This document shows, piece by piece, positions 20,967 to 30,749 of a DNA stretch of 64,000 nt. This DNA is from Alkalibacillus haloalkaliphilus (GTDB taxonomy: Bacteria; Bacillota; Bacilli; Bacillales; Alkalibacillaceae). The translations under genes were made by a program, and so were the position numbers. The stretch lies in NCBI RefSeq assembly GCF_007991275.1, contig NZ_BJYA01000001.1, forward strand, positions 62,001-126,000, read 5' to 3'. The notes beneath the pieces are model-generated. The model saw only the letters and a program-made list of their open reading frames with translations, was not told where the DNA came from and ran no database searches. Position 1 is the stretch's first letter, and each line of letters opens with the position of its first letter.

Positions 20967-22154
20967 TTATTGTTTTGGAACTTCTATTAATATAGCATCC
21001 CCTTGGCCGCCGCCTGAGCAGATCGACGCAATACCTAAACCGCCACCACGACGTTTCAATTCATAAGCTAGTGTTAAAATAATACGAGCACCACTTGCAC
21101 CAATTGGGTGACCTAAAGCGACTGCGCCACCGTTTACATTAACTTTTTCTGGGTCTAAACCTGCAATATCACTACTAGCTAGTGATACAGCTGCGAAAGC
21201 TTCATTCACTTCAAACAGATCGATGTCATCTATATTGTGACCTGTCTTTTCTAGCAATTTATTAATAACGATTCCTGGTGTTTCTGGAAAACGTTCAGCT
21301 TCAACTGCCACTTCCTCATGAGCAACAATTGTCGCTAAAACATCGTGATTATTTTGTTTAGCTTTTTCTTCTGACATTAATAACATCGCTGCAGCCCCGT
21401 CATTAACACCTGGCGCGTTACCTGCTGTTATAGTACCGTCTTTATCAAATGCTGGACGAAGCTTTCCTAGTCCTTCAGCTGTTGTACCTTCACGAGGCGC
21501 TTCATCTTGCTCTACTTTAATTGGATCTTTTTTACGTTGTGGTACTTCTACCGTTGTGATTTCGTCGTCGAATCTACCATCTTTGATCGCATTAAGCGCA
21601 CGTTCATGGCTTTGTGCAGCCCATTCATCTTGTTGTTCACGTGTTAAATCGAAATTATTAGCCGTTCTATTTCCGTAAGTACCCATATGAACATTTTCAA
21701 ATGAACAAGTTAAGCCGTCATGGACCATCATGTCGACTGCTTTTTGATCGCCCATTCTAAAGCCCCATCTAGCGTTCGGCATAAAGTATGGTGCATTACT
21801 CATGCTTTCCATTCCACCAGCAACAATCACGTCTTCTTCACCTAGTCGAATTAACATGTCACCTAAAGCTACACTTCTCATGCCTGAAGCGCACACTTTA
21901 TTAATCGTTTCTGTTTTTGTCTCCCATGGAATATCTGCATGTCGCATCGCCTGTCTTGAAGGCAATTGTCCTTGGCCACCTTGTAAGACAGTCCCCATAA
22001 TTACTTCACCGATCTGTTCACCTGAAACACTTGCTCTTTGTAACGTTTCTTTAATTGCAATACCACCTAGTTGAGCAGCTGTTAAAGGCGCTAGTGCCCC
22101 TCCAAACTTGCCAAAAGGCGTTCTTGCACCTGATACAATTACTGTTTTTGTCAT
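20967..22154 (-). CDS. mmgA: Acetyl-CoA C-acetyltransferase (thiolase)
   Basis: Condenses two acetyl-CoA to acetoacetyl-CoA or cleaves it. The 395 residues include the nucleophilic cysteine in NKVCASGMRSV (about residue 88), the GHPIGASGARI histidine motif (near 350) and the second cysteine in SICSGGGQGDA (near 380). It is the first gene of the acyl-CoA operon. Its promoter has TATAAT at 22196-22201 with a TetR-type palindrome over the -35 position, and an AAGGGAG ribosome site precedes the ATG. Confidence 0.93.
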   Translation of the reverse strand: MTKTVIVSGARTPFGKFGGALAPLTAAQLGGIAIKETLQRASVSGEQIGEVIMGTVLQGGQGQLPSRQAMRHADIPWETKTETINKVCASGMRSVALGDMLIRLGEEDVIVAGGMESMSNAPYFMPNARWGFRMGDQKAVDMMVHDGLTCSFENVHMGTYGNRTANNFDLTREQQDEWAAQSHERALNAIKDGRFDDEITTVEVPQRKKDPIKVEQDEAPREGTTAEGLGKLRPAFDKDGTITAGNAPGVNDGAAAMLLMSEEKAKQNNHDVLATIVAHEEVAVEAERFPETPGIVINKLLEKTGHNIDDIDLFEVNEAFAAVSLASSDIAGLDPEKVNVNGGAVALGHPIGASGARIILTLAYELKRRGGGLGIASICSGGGQGDAILIEVPKQ

Positions 22155-22195
22155 TATGTAACTCTCCCTTCATTTCTTTGTAACCGCTATCATTA

Positions 22196-22228
22196 ATTAT
22201 AACATATATTCGACTGAGCGTTCGTTCA
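22196..22228 (-). promoter_or_regulatory. mmgA operon promoter with TetR-type operator
   Basis: TATAAT occupies 22196-22201. TGAGCGTTCGTTCA (22215-22228) is a near-perfect palindrome (TGA-R-CG / CG-Y-TCA) lying where the -35 box should be, so a bound repressor would block polymerase. The operon's own TetR protein is the natural candidate; FadR is an alternative. Confidence 0.6.
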
Positions 22229-22295
22229 ATAAATATGAATTTTTGAAATTTTTCTTTCAGTAATAGTCCCGCTTTTAAAACATATAACCAAAAAA

Positions 22296-22328
22296 ATAAA
22301 GCATAGAGGAAAACCTCTATGCTTTATT
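22296..22328 (-). terminator. Terminator after the peptide-transporter operon
   Basis: AATAAAGCATAGAGG and CCTCTATGCTTTATT pair perfectly around AAAA, next to the stop codon of the substrate-binding protein gene. Confidence 0.85.
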
Positions 22329-22336
22329 AATTACTA

Positions 22337-24199
22337 TTATTCTACTACTGGTTCTTCTTCCGTTACACCAATCTCATGCCATTCTATACCATATCTAGAA
22401 ATGTCATAGTTAGTTACACGTTCGTTAGCAGGATACAGTGCTGCACGATATAAAGTAGGGAATACAGGAATCTCCTCTACCATTAGCTCTTGCCATTCAC
22501 TGTAAACCTCTTGACGATATTCTAAATCAAACGCTTCTTCAGATACACCTTCATCTAATAGGCGATCATTTTCTTCACTCGCATAACGAGGGAAGTTGAA
22601 GATTTGTGTTCTACCATATAAACCGGTAGGGTCTACATCTGAACCAACACTCCAAGCACCTTGGTAAATGTCAATTTCAGGATCATCTTCACCAGTTTGA
22701 CCTACACGGTCGTAGAACTGGTTAAACTCAAGTAGACGTCCATCAATTAGTTCAACATTTAGACCAACTTCATCCCAAGCTTGAATGTAGTATTGTGCGA
22801 TTGGCTCTGCTGAGTCACCACCAGACATAGATGCAAAGTTAATAACTAACTCTTCACCATCTGGAGTTTCACGGTAACCATCACCAGTCACATCTTCATA
22901 ACCTGCTTCATCTAGAATTCGATTTGCTTCTTCTGTGTCATGAGTTGGTGTTTCAATTGATTCATCATGGTAAACTTCATGCCATGGCGTAATTAGAGTT
23001 GTCGCATTCCAACGTAAACCATTATAGAAGTTTTCACCAATACGATCATTATCAACTGCATACCACATTGCGCGACGTAGTTCAACGTCACCCATCTTCA
23101 TATCATCACCTTGGTAATTTACTTCACCATTTTCAGCATCCCAATCACCTAGTTTGAAGCCAATGTAAGTGTAAGAACCTTCAATGTCACCTAACCACTC
23201 AACATTTTGCATGTCTAAGTTTTCAGCGATTTGATCAGCTGGGAATGAGTTAACGATGTCAACTCCACCTGTACTTAGTTCTTGTGCAACAACGTTAGGG
23301 TTAATAACTCTTAATGTTACTCCATCTAGGTTTGGTTCACCTTCCCAGTAGTCTTCGTTCTTAGTGTATTCTACTGATTCACCAGGAACGATTGACTCAA
23401 CCTTGAAAGGTCCGATCCCGATAGGATTTTCACGTACATATTCGCTTTCTTCCATTTCAGCTACCGGGATATCTTCAAAAATATGCTTAGGTAAAGCATA
23501 TGTCCAAATACCACCTGATAGTAGTGAAGGTGTTAAGCGCTCATACTGAATCGTGAATGACTTGTCGTCATGTATTTCAATACCAGAAATAGAGTCAGCT
23601 TCACCTTCATGGTACTCTTGCATTCCTTCAATTAAAGTGAATCCAACTGTACCATAACGAACACCAGTATATTCAGGGTGTCCAATTACTTCATAAGCAT
23701 ATACCCAGTCTTCTGCTGTTAATGGCTCACCATCGTGCCAATTAACGTCATCACGAATAGTGAATGTAATAGTTCCTTCTTCTTCATCTGCTTCAAAAGT
23801 TGCAGCGCCTTCGTTATTATAGTTATGGTCTGGATCCATACCTAATAATGCTTCATCAAAGAACTGTAAAACTTGAAAGTCAGGGTTACCTGAATAGAAG
23901 TTAAAGTTTAGTGTTCCTTCAAACACTGTGTCAGACACTAAACCAAAGTTCAGATGACCGCCATCAATTGGTTCACCGTCATTAGAAGTTACTAATGGAA
24001 AATCGTCTACATCATAAACTTGATCTTCCGGATCAACCGCTTCTTCTTCCTCTTCTTGCTCTTCTGTTTCCTCAGTACCTTCTGATCCTTCATCTGGATC
24101 TTCAGCACCTTCTTCATCATCGCCACCACAAGCAGCTAGAACTAGGAACAGAGCGAGCATTAGGACAAATAAATACTTGCCCATCAATGATTTGCTCAT
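22337..24199 (-). CDS. Peptide ABC transporter substrate-binding lipoprotein (OppA/DppE family)
   Basis: Extracellular peptide-capturing component (SBP_bac_5 family), anchored by a lipid. The signal peptide ends in the lipobox LAAC (cysteine near residue 24), followed by a very acidic linker of about 40 residues and the large two-lobed domain. The 620 residues are long for the family, mostly because of that linker. Strong acidity suits a halophile. It is the last gene of a D-F-B-C-A operon, with a hairpin just upstream that may stabilise its mRNA. The substrate could be peptides, nickel or sugars; peptide is inferred from neighbours. Confidence 0.87.
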   Translation of the reverse strand: MSKSLMGKYLFVLMLALFLVLAACGGDDEEGAEDPDEGSEGTEETEEQEEEEEAVDPEDQVYDVDDFPLVTSNDGEPIDGGHLNFGLVSDTVFEGTLNFNFYSGNPDFQVLQFFDEALLGMDPDHNYNNEGAATFEADEEEGTITFTIRDDVNWHDGEPLTAEDWVYAYEVIGHPEYTGVRYGTVGFTLIEGMQEYHEGEADSISGIEIHDDKSFTIQYERLTPSLLSGGIWTYALPKHIFEDIPVAEMEESEYVRENPIGIGPFKVESIVPGESVEYTKNEDYWEGEPNLDGVTLRVINPNVVAQELSTGGVDIVNSFPADQIAENLDMQNVEWLGDIEGSYTYIGFKLGDWDAENGEVNYQGDDMKMGDVELRRAMWYAVDNDRIGENFYNGLRWNATTLITPWHEVYHDESIETPTHDTEEANRILDEAGYEDVTGDGYRETPDGEELVINFASMSGGDSAEPIAQYYIQAWDEVGLNVELIDGRLLEFNQFYDRVGQTGEDDPEIDIYQGAWSVGSDVDPTGLYGRTQIFNFPRYASEENDRLLDEGVSEEAFDLEYRQEVYSEWQELMVEEIPVFPTLYRAALYPANERVTNYDISRYGIEWHEIGVTEEEPVVE

Positions 24200-24244
24200 T
24201 GAAATACCTCCCCTTTTTTCCTTTGAAATTTTCAGCCTTTTTAC

Positions 24245-24271
24245 GGGCTGTATTTATACTAATCGCAGCCC
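24245..24271 (-). promoter_or_regulatory. Intergenic hairpin before the substrate-binding protein gene
   Basis: GGGCTG (24245-24250) and CAGCCC (24266-24271) pair around a 15-base AT-rich loop, with no T run. A processing or stabilising stem that raises the level of the last cistron is plausible. Confidence 0.4.
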
Positions 24272-24305
24272 TATCTTTTGAGGCTAACGATTGTACCGAG
24301 ATTAA

Positions 24306-25226
24306 TTATGCTCTTCTTTGTCGAGCATCTGCAGCACGTTTTAGTGCTTCCCCAACGTTACGCACCGATAACATTAAGATTAAAATTAAAACCGCTGCAG
24401 GCATCCAAATCCACCAACGCTGTTCTAAAGTTGTAGGGTTGGTTGCGTAACTTAGTAGTGTACCTAAACTTGGTGTACTCTCTGGGAAACCGAATCCTAG
24501 GAATGATAGACCAGATTCGATTCCTATATTTGCTGCTAAATTCAATGTCATCGTAACAACAATTAAAGATGTTATATTCGGCAACACTTGTGTAAATATT
24601 ATTTTAGCATGAGAAGAACCTAGCGTTCTTGAAGCTTGAACGTAGTCGAGTTCTTTCTCTTGTAATGCCCTTGAACGGATCAATCTTGCTATTCCCATCC
24701 ACAAAAATGCGGTCATAACAAGTGAGAATGACCATACACTATATTTCGGAACGATTGTTACGAATACGATAATAATCATAATGTTCGGTAATACCATAAA
24801 GAAGTCTACGATACGCATCATAACGTTATCGACATGACCACCAAAGTATCCCGAAACGACACCAAAGACAATGCCTATAAACCCAGACATCAAGGTTACA
24901 AGGAACCCTATGGCTAACGAGTTTCTAGTACCTATAATGAGCTGTCCAAAAATGTCTCTTCCACCATAATCTGTACCTAACCAAAATTCACTTGATGGTG
25001 GTTGGTGTAAAGCAAACATATCAACTGTTACAATTTGTTCCTGATCTAAGATTAAAGATACACCGAACACTCCAAATGATGTTAAAACTAAGAACAACAA
25101 TGAAATAAAAGCTAGTTTATCTTTTAAAATTTCTTTCCAAAATATGCTCATTCCCGAAGGACTTTTTTCAATTTGCATTTCTTCTGCAGTCTGTTCTAGT
25201 TCTTGTTCTGTCTGTTTATTACTCAC
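24306..25226 (-). CDS. Peptide ABC transporter permease (OppC/DppC type)
   Basis: Inner-membrane permease with a cytoplasmic N-terminal extension (about 35 residues), a first membrane span, an external loop containing FWLGTDYGGRDIFGQL, and the remaining spans with the EAA loop (SRTLGSSHAKIIFTQVLPN) that docks to the ATPases. About 306 residues. The start is the GTG at 25226, six bases after AGGGGGTG; the longer reading would begin inside that site. Operon position between OppB and the binding protein. Confidence 0.88.
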   Translation of the reverse strand: MSNKQTEQELEQTAEEMQIEKSPSGMSIFWKEILKDKLAFISLLFLVLTSFGVFGVSLILDQEQIVTVDMFALHQPPSSEFWLGTDYGGRDIFGQLIIGTRNSLAIGFLVTLMSGFIGIVFGVVSGYFGGHVDNVMMRIVDFFMVLPNIMIIIVFVTIVPKYSVWSFSLVMTAFLWMGIARLIRSRALQEKELDYVQASRTLGSSHAKIIFTQVLPNITSLIVVTMTLNLAANIGIESGLSFLGFGFPESTPSLGTLLSYATNPTTLEQRWWIWMPAAVLILILMLSVRNVGEALKRAADARQRRA

Positions 25227-25252
25227 TCGTTTCACCCCCTAAGATAGCCTTT

Positions 25253-26215
25253 CTACTTAATTCGAATACGCGGATCTACAATACTTAGAATGATATCTGA
25301 TAGTAGAGCTCCGAGTATGGCAGCTAAACCGAATAAAAGCACCAGTGCTGTTACCACAGCATAATCTCTTAGTAAGATTGACTCTATAAACAGTGCACCC
25401 ATTCCTGGGTAACTGTATATTTGCTCTACGAAAATTGATCCGGTAATTAACATTGTAATTTCATAACCAAAGAAAGCAGCTATCGGTAAAACCGAGTTAC
25501 GGAAAATGTGTCTATTATATACTCGTTGTTCTGGCGCACCTTTTGCTCGCGCCGTAATAATAAAGTCCTTTTGTTTCGTATCGACAATTTCACTTCTTAA
25601 ATACTGTACTGTACCTACTAAGCCAATCAATGCTATCGAAAGACCTGGTAACAGTAAGTGGTGAATCTTACTTAATATAAACTCAAGCGAACCCGGCTCT
25701 AAGCCTGATGCAACTGAACCACCTGTTGGGAACCAACCAAATTGGAATCCGAACACCCATAATGTTACAAGTGCGAAAATAAAGAGTGGCGTCGCAAAAC
25801 CTAAATAAGTATAACCAGTTATAAGTTGATCTATTAACTTATCATTCCAGCGTCCACTAATAATCCCCATTGGAATACCTAGTGCGTATATAAAGAATAC
25901 AGAGATCAACGATAACCAAAATGTATTCACCATACGATCCCACATTAAATCGGTGACCGGCATTTTAAAACGGTACGATTGTCCGAAATCACCTTGTGCG
26001 ACTCCAGTGACCCAATCACCATATTGAATGTACCAAGGATTATTTAAACCTAATCGTTCACGTTGTTGTTCAATTGCTTCTGGTGAGATGTTTGGGTCTA
26101 TTTGACCAGTCAGTGCATCACCAGGCATCATAGAAGCAAGTATAAAGACTACTAAACTTAAAACTATTAATTGCGGCATTGTTATGATTAATCTTCTAAC
26201 TATAAATTTCCACAT
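25253..26215 (-). CDS. Peptide ABC transporter permease (OppB/DppB type)
   Basis: Partner permease of 320 residues starting MWKFIVRRLIITMPQL, the typical OppB N-terminus with one span. Motifs are the external loop RLGLNNPWYIQYGDW and the EAA loop TARAKGAPEQRVYNRH. The last segment LLSDIILSIVDPRIR is the family C-terminal hallmark. The ATG lies seven bases after the oppF stop, so the genes are translated together. Confidence 0.9.
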   Translation of the reverse strand: MWKFIVRRLIITMPQLIVLSLVVFILASMMPGDALTGQIDPNISPEAIEQQRERLGLNNPWYIQYGDWVTGVAQGDFGQSYRFKMPVTDLMWDRMVNTFWLSLISVFFIYALGIPMGIISGRWNDKLIDQLITGYTYLGFATPLFIFALVTLWVFGFQFGWFPTGGSVASGLEPGSLEFILSKIHHLLLPGLSIALIGLVGTVQYLRSEIVDTKQKDFIITARAKGAPEQRVYNRHIFRNSVLPIAAFFGYEITMLITGSIFVEQIYSYPGMGALFIESILLRDYAVVTALVLLFGLAAILGALLSDIILSIVDPRIRIK

Positions 26216-26222
26216 AATCTAA

Positions 26223-27155
26223 TCAACCTCTTTCTGGTAACGCAACTTTGTGTGTGTCTGATATACTTCTCAATTCGTGCGCCATGCCGTTTTCATCAAA
26301 GTAATCATAAAATGATTGCTGATATTCCTCTTTGACTTGCGCACGGAACCTTTGGTGCTCTTCGCGTCTTCTAGGGTCAACATCTGGAATTGCCGCAACT
26401 AACCTTTTCGTATAAATATGTTGAGGATTATTAAAAATATCTTCTTTCTGTCCCTCTTCTACTAACCTTCCTTGATACATGATCCCAATTCGGTCACACA
26501 TATGTTTAATTACCCCTAAATCGTGGGCAATGAATAGTAGGGTAAGGTTCAGATCTTTTTGAATGTCTTGTAAAAAGTTTAATACTTGCGCTTGCACCGA
26601 AACGTCTAATGCAGAAACTGGTTCGTCTGCAATAATCAATTTAGGATTTAAGGCAATCGCTCTTGCTACTCCAATTCTTTGTCTCTGACCGCCTGAAAAC
26701 TCGTGTGGGTATTTAAATAGGCTATCCTTACTAATCCCTACACGCTCTAATAAATCTTTCACTTTTTCTTTTTCTTCAGACTTAGACATTTTTTCATAGT
26801 TTCTAAATGGTTCTGCTACAATGTCTAATACTCTTTTTCTCGGGTTTAGACTGGAGTATGGGTCTTGGAAAATCATTTGGACGTCTTTTCTAACGTCTAC
26901 TTTTTTCCCTTTTTTTGCATTAAGATGAGCATCTTCAAAGTAAATATCTCCATCTGTTATACTGTTAAGGCCCATAATTGCCTTACCAGTAGTCGTTTTA
27001 CCTGAGCCTGACTCCCCTACTAAACCGTAAGTTTGCCCTTCTTTAACTTCAAAGGAAACACCGTCTACCGCTCTAACTTCATCAATTTTTCTATTTAAAA
27101 TTCCACCACGAATCGGAAAGTGGATTTTTAAATCATCAACTTTCAGTAACGCCAT
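26223..27155 (-). CDS. Peptide ABC transporter ATPase (OppF type)
   Basis: Cytoplasmic ATPase with Walker A GESGSGKTTTGKA, signature FSGGQRQRIGVARA and Walker B LIIADEPVSALDVS. The C-terminal oligopeptide/dipeptide extension has no cysteine cluster. About 310 residues. The start is the ATG at 27155 ([14 protein letters not shown]), preceded by AAGGAGGAG; it overlaps the end of the upstream ATPase gene by 20 bases. The second ATPase of a heterodimer with OppD. Confidence 0.9.
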   Translation of the reverse strand: MALLKVDDLKIHFPIRGGILNRKIDEVRAVDGVSFEVKEGQTYGLVGESGSGKTTTGKAIMGLNSITDGDIYFEDAHLNAKKGKKVDVRKDVQMIFQDPYSSLNPRKRVLDIVAEPFRNYEKMSKSEEKEKVKDLLERVGISKDSLFKYPHEFSGGQRQRIGVARAIALNPKLIIADEPVSALDVSVQAQVLNFLQDIQKDLNLTLLFIAHDLGVIKHMCDRIGIMYQGRLVEEGQKEDIFNNPQHIYTKRLVAAIPDVDPRRREEHQRFRAQVKEEYQQSFYDYFDENGMAHELRSISDTHKVALPERG

Positions 27156-28158
27156 TAGCCTGCTCCTCCTTGCTCTCTTCTGGGAAGTAGAAATGCTGGT
27201 AACATGTACAGCGTACATAATGGTTTTCGCTTATTTCGTGCAATTGTGGATCTTCTTCATGAGCGGTATCTTCAATCCACGGTATACGCTCTTTAAAACG
27301 GCAACCTTCACGAGGTAAGTTCTTCAATGAAGGTACGATTCCTTGAATAACATGTAATCGGTCTTGCGCAAAGTCTGTCGCTGGTACTGAACTTAGTAAA
27401 GAGCGAGTATATGGATGCTGAGGATTAACAAATAGTGATTCAACATCGGCTATTTCGACAATTTGTCCAGCATACATAACGGCTACTCGGTCCGCCATTT
27501 CAGCAACAACACCTAAATCGTGAGTGATTAGAATTACTCCTGAGTTCAAGTCATCTTTCAACTCTCTCATTAGGTCTAATATTTGAGCTTGAATTGTTAC
27601 GTCTAATGCAGTCGTTGGTTCGTCTGCAATTAACAATTCAGGCTTGTTAGCTATTGCGATTGCAATAATTACACGTTGTCTCATACCACCAGATAATTCG
27701 TGTGGGAACTGGTCCACTACACGTTCTGGTCGCGGTAAACCAACTCTTTCAAGAAGTTGAATCGAATAATCGCGACGTTCTTGTTTTGACATATCTTTTT
27801 TGTGCAATAATAAAACTTCACCAATCTGTTTTCCAATTTCCATTAATGGATTCAATGCTGTTAATGGGTCTTGGAAAATCATTGAGATTTCATTACCACG
27901 AATTTTATTCATTTTTGATGCTGGCAAGTTAGCAATATCTCGCCCTTTAAATAAGATTTCACCTTCGATTTTCGCTCTGTTGTGTAACCCCATAAGCGAG
28001 AAAGCTGTTGCACTCTTACCTGACCCCGATTCCCCTACGATCGCTAACACTTCGTTTTCTTGAAGGTTTAACGAAACGTCATCAACTGCTGCGTAATACT
28101 CTTCCCCTATGCGGAAGGATGTTGTTAAGTTCTTAATCTCTAATAAAGTTTTGCTCAA
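27136..28158 (-). CDS. Peptide ABC transporter ATPase (OppD type)
   Basis: First gene of the transporter operon. Walker [14 protein letters not shown], signature [15 protein letters not shown] and Walker [15 protein letters not shown]. The C-terminal extension holds cysteines ([14 protein letters not shown]) which in OppD-type proteins can bind an Fe-S cluster. The start is taken as the TTG at 28158 ([11 protein letters not shown]) with AGGGTG six bases upstream; a GTG at 28167 is possible. Upstream is 330 bases of AT-rich DNA with CodY-like boxes. Confidence 0.88.
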   Translation of the reverse strand: MSKTLLEIKNLTTSFRIGEEYYAAVDDVSLNLQENEVLAIVGESGSGKSATAFSLMGLHNRAKIEGEILFKGRDIANLPASKMNKIRGNEISMIFQDPLTALNPLMEIGKQIGEVLLLHKKDMSKQERRDYSIQLLERVGLPRPERVVDQFPHELSGGMRQRVIIAIAIANKPELLIADEPTTALDVTIQAQILDLMRELKDDLNSGVILITHDLGVVAEMADRVAVMYAGQIVEIADVESLFVNPQHPYTRSLLSSVPATDFAQDRLHVIQGIVPSLKNLPREGCRFKERIPWIEDTAHEEDPQLHEISENHYVRCTCYQHFYFPEESKEEQANGVTES

Positions 28159-28495
28159 CCCTATCACCCTACACTTATATTTTTCTTGCTGACCTCTATA
28201 GGTTTTCTCTTTATTTGTATATTCCGAAAATTATCTTTAAAAAATAGTAGTCACAAGAAAGAATTTTGACAATTCAATTTTTTAAAAATTTCAACATCTT
28301 TAATTTTAAGTAACATTTCTGTAAAATGCAACCTTATTTCTATAATTTTCGAAAATATATTAAATTTTTAACTATTCCCATTTCGGCTAGTTATTAAACA
28401 ATTTTAACATTGTATTCTAAATATTCAAGTATATTTTTTAATTTTGCCTAATAGCAATATTAACCTATTTCTGATAATTCAATTTTATACTAAAA
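28159..28495 (-). promoter_or_regulatory. AT-rich promoter region of the peptide-transporter operon with CodY-like boxes
   Basis: No gene. TATATTCCGAAAATT (28218-28232) matches 12 of 15 positions of the CodY consensus AATTTTCWGAAAATT, and AATTTTCGAAAATA (about 28344-28357) matches both half-sites without the central base. CodY commonly represses peptide transporters in Bacillus. In DNA this AT-rich such matches can arise by chance. Confidence 0.35.
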
Positions 28496-28531
28496 ATCCC
28501 TATATGGTTTTGGATCAAACCATACAGGGAT
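28496..28531 (-). terminator. Terminator after fadF
   Basis: ATCCCT..ATGGTTT pairs with AAACCAT..AGGGAT and on the minus strand runs into ATTTTTAG. Confidence 0.75.
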
Positions 28532-28540
28532 CCTAATAAA

Positions 28541-30658
28541 TTATGCTGTTTGTTCTACTTTAGCTGGCTCACCAAAGATTGAACGTTCTAATACTTCTGC
28601 AACATCTTGAGTCGTAACTTCTTCGTCTACTTCTTTAGCTTTCGTTCCATCTGTTAACATCGTTAAACAGAATGGGCAACCACTAGAAATTGTATTTGGC
28701 GATACTTCTAATGCCTGTTCAGTACGTGCGACATTGACACGGTTACCTGTTGTTTCTTCCATCCACATCATACCGCCACCTGCACCACAGCACATGCCGT
28801 TTTCACGGTTACGTTCGATCTCAACGTATTCTACGCCAGGAATCGATTGTAAAATATCACGTGGTGGGTTATAAACCTCATTGTAACGTCCTAGATAACA
28901 AGAATCGTGGAACGTAATCTTCTCATTAACAGCCTCTTGTGGCTCAAGACGCCCTTCATTAATTAACTCTGCTAACAACTCTGTATGGTGATATACTTCA
29001 CCTTCAAAACCAAAGTCAGGGTATTCATTTTTAAAGATGTTATAAGCGTGCGGATCGATTGTTACGATCTTCTTCACACCATTCTTCTCGAATTCTTTAA
29101 TGTTTTTCTCTGCTAACTCTTGGAATAAAAATTCATTACCTAAACGACGTGGTGTGTCACCTGAGTTACGCTCTTTATTACCTAAAATTGCAAACTTAAC
29201 ACCCGCTTTATTCATTAGGCGTGCAAAGGCTAAGGCAATCTTCTGACTTCGGTTGTCATAAGAACCCATTGAGCTTACCCAGAATAAATATTCGAACTCT
29301 TCTCCTTCTTTGCTCATTTCTTTAACTGTAGGGATGTTTAATGTTTCGTCCATCTCTCTCCAGTTTTCACGGTCTTTCTTAGATAGACCCCATGGATTAC
29401 CTTGGCGCTCAATGTTCATCATCGCGCGTTGAGCTTCTGGGTCCATTTTACCTTCAGTCATAACTAAGTAACGACGAAGGTCAATAATTGTATCAACGTG
29501 TTGGTTCATAACTGGACATGCATCTTCACAGTTACGGCAAGTTGTACAAGCCCATAATTCTTCTTCTGTTACAACATCACCAATTAGCTGTTGGTTCATG
29601 ACTTGTTCAGCTAATGAATTGTCCGGATCTACTGCTTGATTTCCAGCAGTACCCGCAAATGCGTATGAAGGTACCCAAGCTTGCTTTCCTGTTACAGCAG
29701 CACCTTTTTCAGTTAAGTGGTCGCGAATCTTAACTAGCACATCCATAGGTGATAGCATTTTACCAGAACCTGATGCCGGGCAGACGTCGGTACAACGTCC
29801 ACATTCAACACAAGCATATAAATCAAGTAACTGTAGTTCACTTAAGTCTTCAACTTTACCGACACCAAACGAAGGTTCTTCATCTGACTCTTCCATTTCA
29901 TCCATGTCAAAGTTGATTGGCTCAAGTTTGCCGTGCTTTTTGTCCTGGTTAAAGTAAACGTTAGCAGGACCTGCAATTAAGTGTGCGTGCTTAGATTGTG
30001 GTACGTAAACTAAGAACGCTAGTAACGCGACTAAGTGGATCCACCACATAATATAAAACATAACGGCTGCTACAGTAGGACTCATCCACATGAAAGCAGC
30101 TGCAATTGCTGATGCAACTGGTTCAGACCATGTTAAGCTATGTTCATGCCAAATAAGTTCAAAACCGTTACCCGCTAATACTGTTACCATTAATGTTCCG
30201 ATAAAGATTAATACTAATCCGGCCTTAAAACCACGTTTAAGACGAACAAGCTTCTCGATATAACGGCGGTAAAAAGCCCATACAACCGCTACTAAAATCG
30301 TTAATGTCACAATCTCTTGGAAAAACACAAAGCCCGGATAGAAAATGCCAAATGGAAGATGTGATTCTGGGTTTAACCCCTTCCATATGTAATCAATCGC
30401 ACCGAACTGCACAAGTAAAAACCCGTAGAACATCATCACGTGTATGATTCCGGATTTCATGTCTTTCAACAGCTTCTTTTGACCAAATACGTATACCCAA
30501 ATATCTTTAAGACGCTGCTTAACGTCTTGGTCATATTCAGATTTACGTCCTAATTTAATGTAAGCGATTCTAGTTCGCACAACTTGAACAAACAAGAACG
30601 CTGCGTAGATTGTAATTGCTAAAAAAGCAATCCAATTCACCCATAATAGCGCTTCCAT
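28541..30658 (-). CDS. fadF: Iron-sulfur oxidoreductase FadF, fatty-acid oxidation electron transfer
   Basis: Membrane Fe-S protein thought to move electrons from electron-transfer flavoprotein to the quinone pool during fatty acid oxidation. Starting at the ATG at 30658 (GGGGGAG upstream) it has 705 residues. The N-terminal half has about six membrane spans (NarI-like). Two 4Fe-4S motifs follow (CVECGRCTDVCP and CTTCRNCEDACP), then two CCG heterodisulfide-reductase-type domains (CYLGRYNEV and CCGAGGGMMW). The promoter contains a FadR-type palindrome. In B. subtilis it neighbours acdA and rpoE; here a peptide transporter operon separates it from the acyl-CoA genes. Confidence 0.9.
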   Translation of the reverse strand: MEALLWVNWIAFLAITIYAAFLFVQVVRTRIAYIKLGRKSEYDQDVKQRLKDIWVYVFGQKKLLKDMKSGIIHVMMFYGFLLVQFGAIDYIWKGLNPESHLPFGIFYPGFVFFQEIVTLTILVAVVWAFYRRYIEKLVRLKRGFKAGLVLIFIGTLMVTVLAGNGFELIWHEHSLTWSEPVASAIAAAFMWMSPTVAAVMFYIMWWIHLVALLAFLVYVPQSKHAHLIAGPANVYFNQDKKHGKLEPINFDMDEMEESDEEPSFGVGKVEDLSELQLLDLYACVECGRCTDVCPASGSGKMLSPMDVLVKIRDHLTEKGAAVTGKQAWVPSYAFAGTAGNQAVDPDNSLAEQVMNQQLIGDVVTEEELWACTTCRNCEDACPVMNQHVDTIIDLRRYLVMTEGKMDPEAQRAMMNIERQGNPWGLSKKDRENWREMDETLNIPTVKEMSKEGEEFEYLFWVSSMGSYDNRSQKIALAFARLMNKAGVKFAILGNKERNSGDTPRRLGNEFLFQELAEKNIKEFEKNGVKKIVTIDPHAYNIFKNEYPDFGFEGEVYHHTELLAELINEGRLEPQEAVNEKITFHDSCYLGRYNEVYNPPRDILQSIPGVEYVEIERNRENGMCCGAGGGMMWMEETTGNRVNVARTEQALEVSPNTISSGCPFCLTMLTDGTKAKEVDEEVTTQDVAEVLERSIFGEPAKVEQTA

Positions 30659-30749
30659 CTGTCTCCCCCCATGATTGTTTATATTTCGAACAATTAACCA
30701 CATTCTAACACGAAATGCGTCAGAATTGATGAAGTTTTCGTATAATTTC

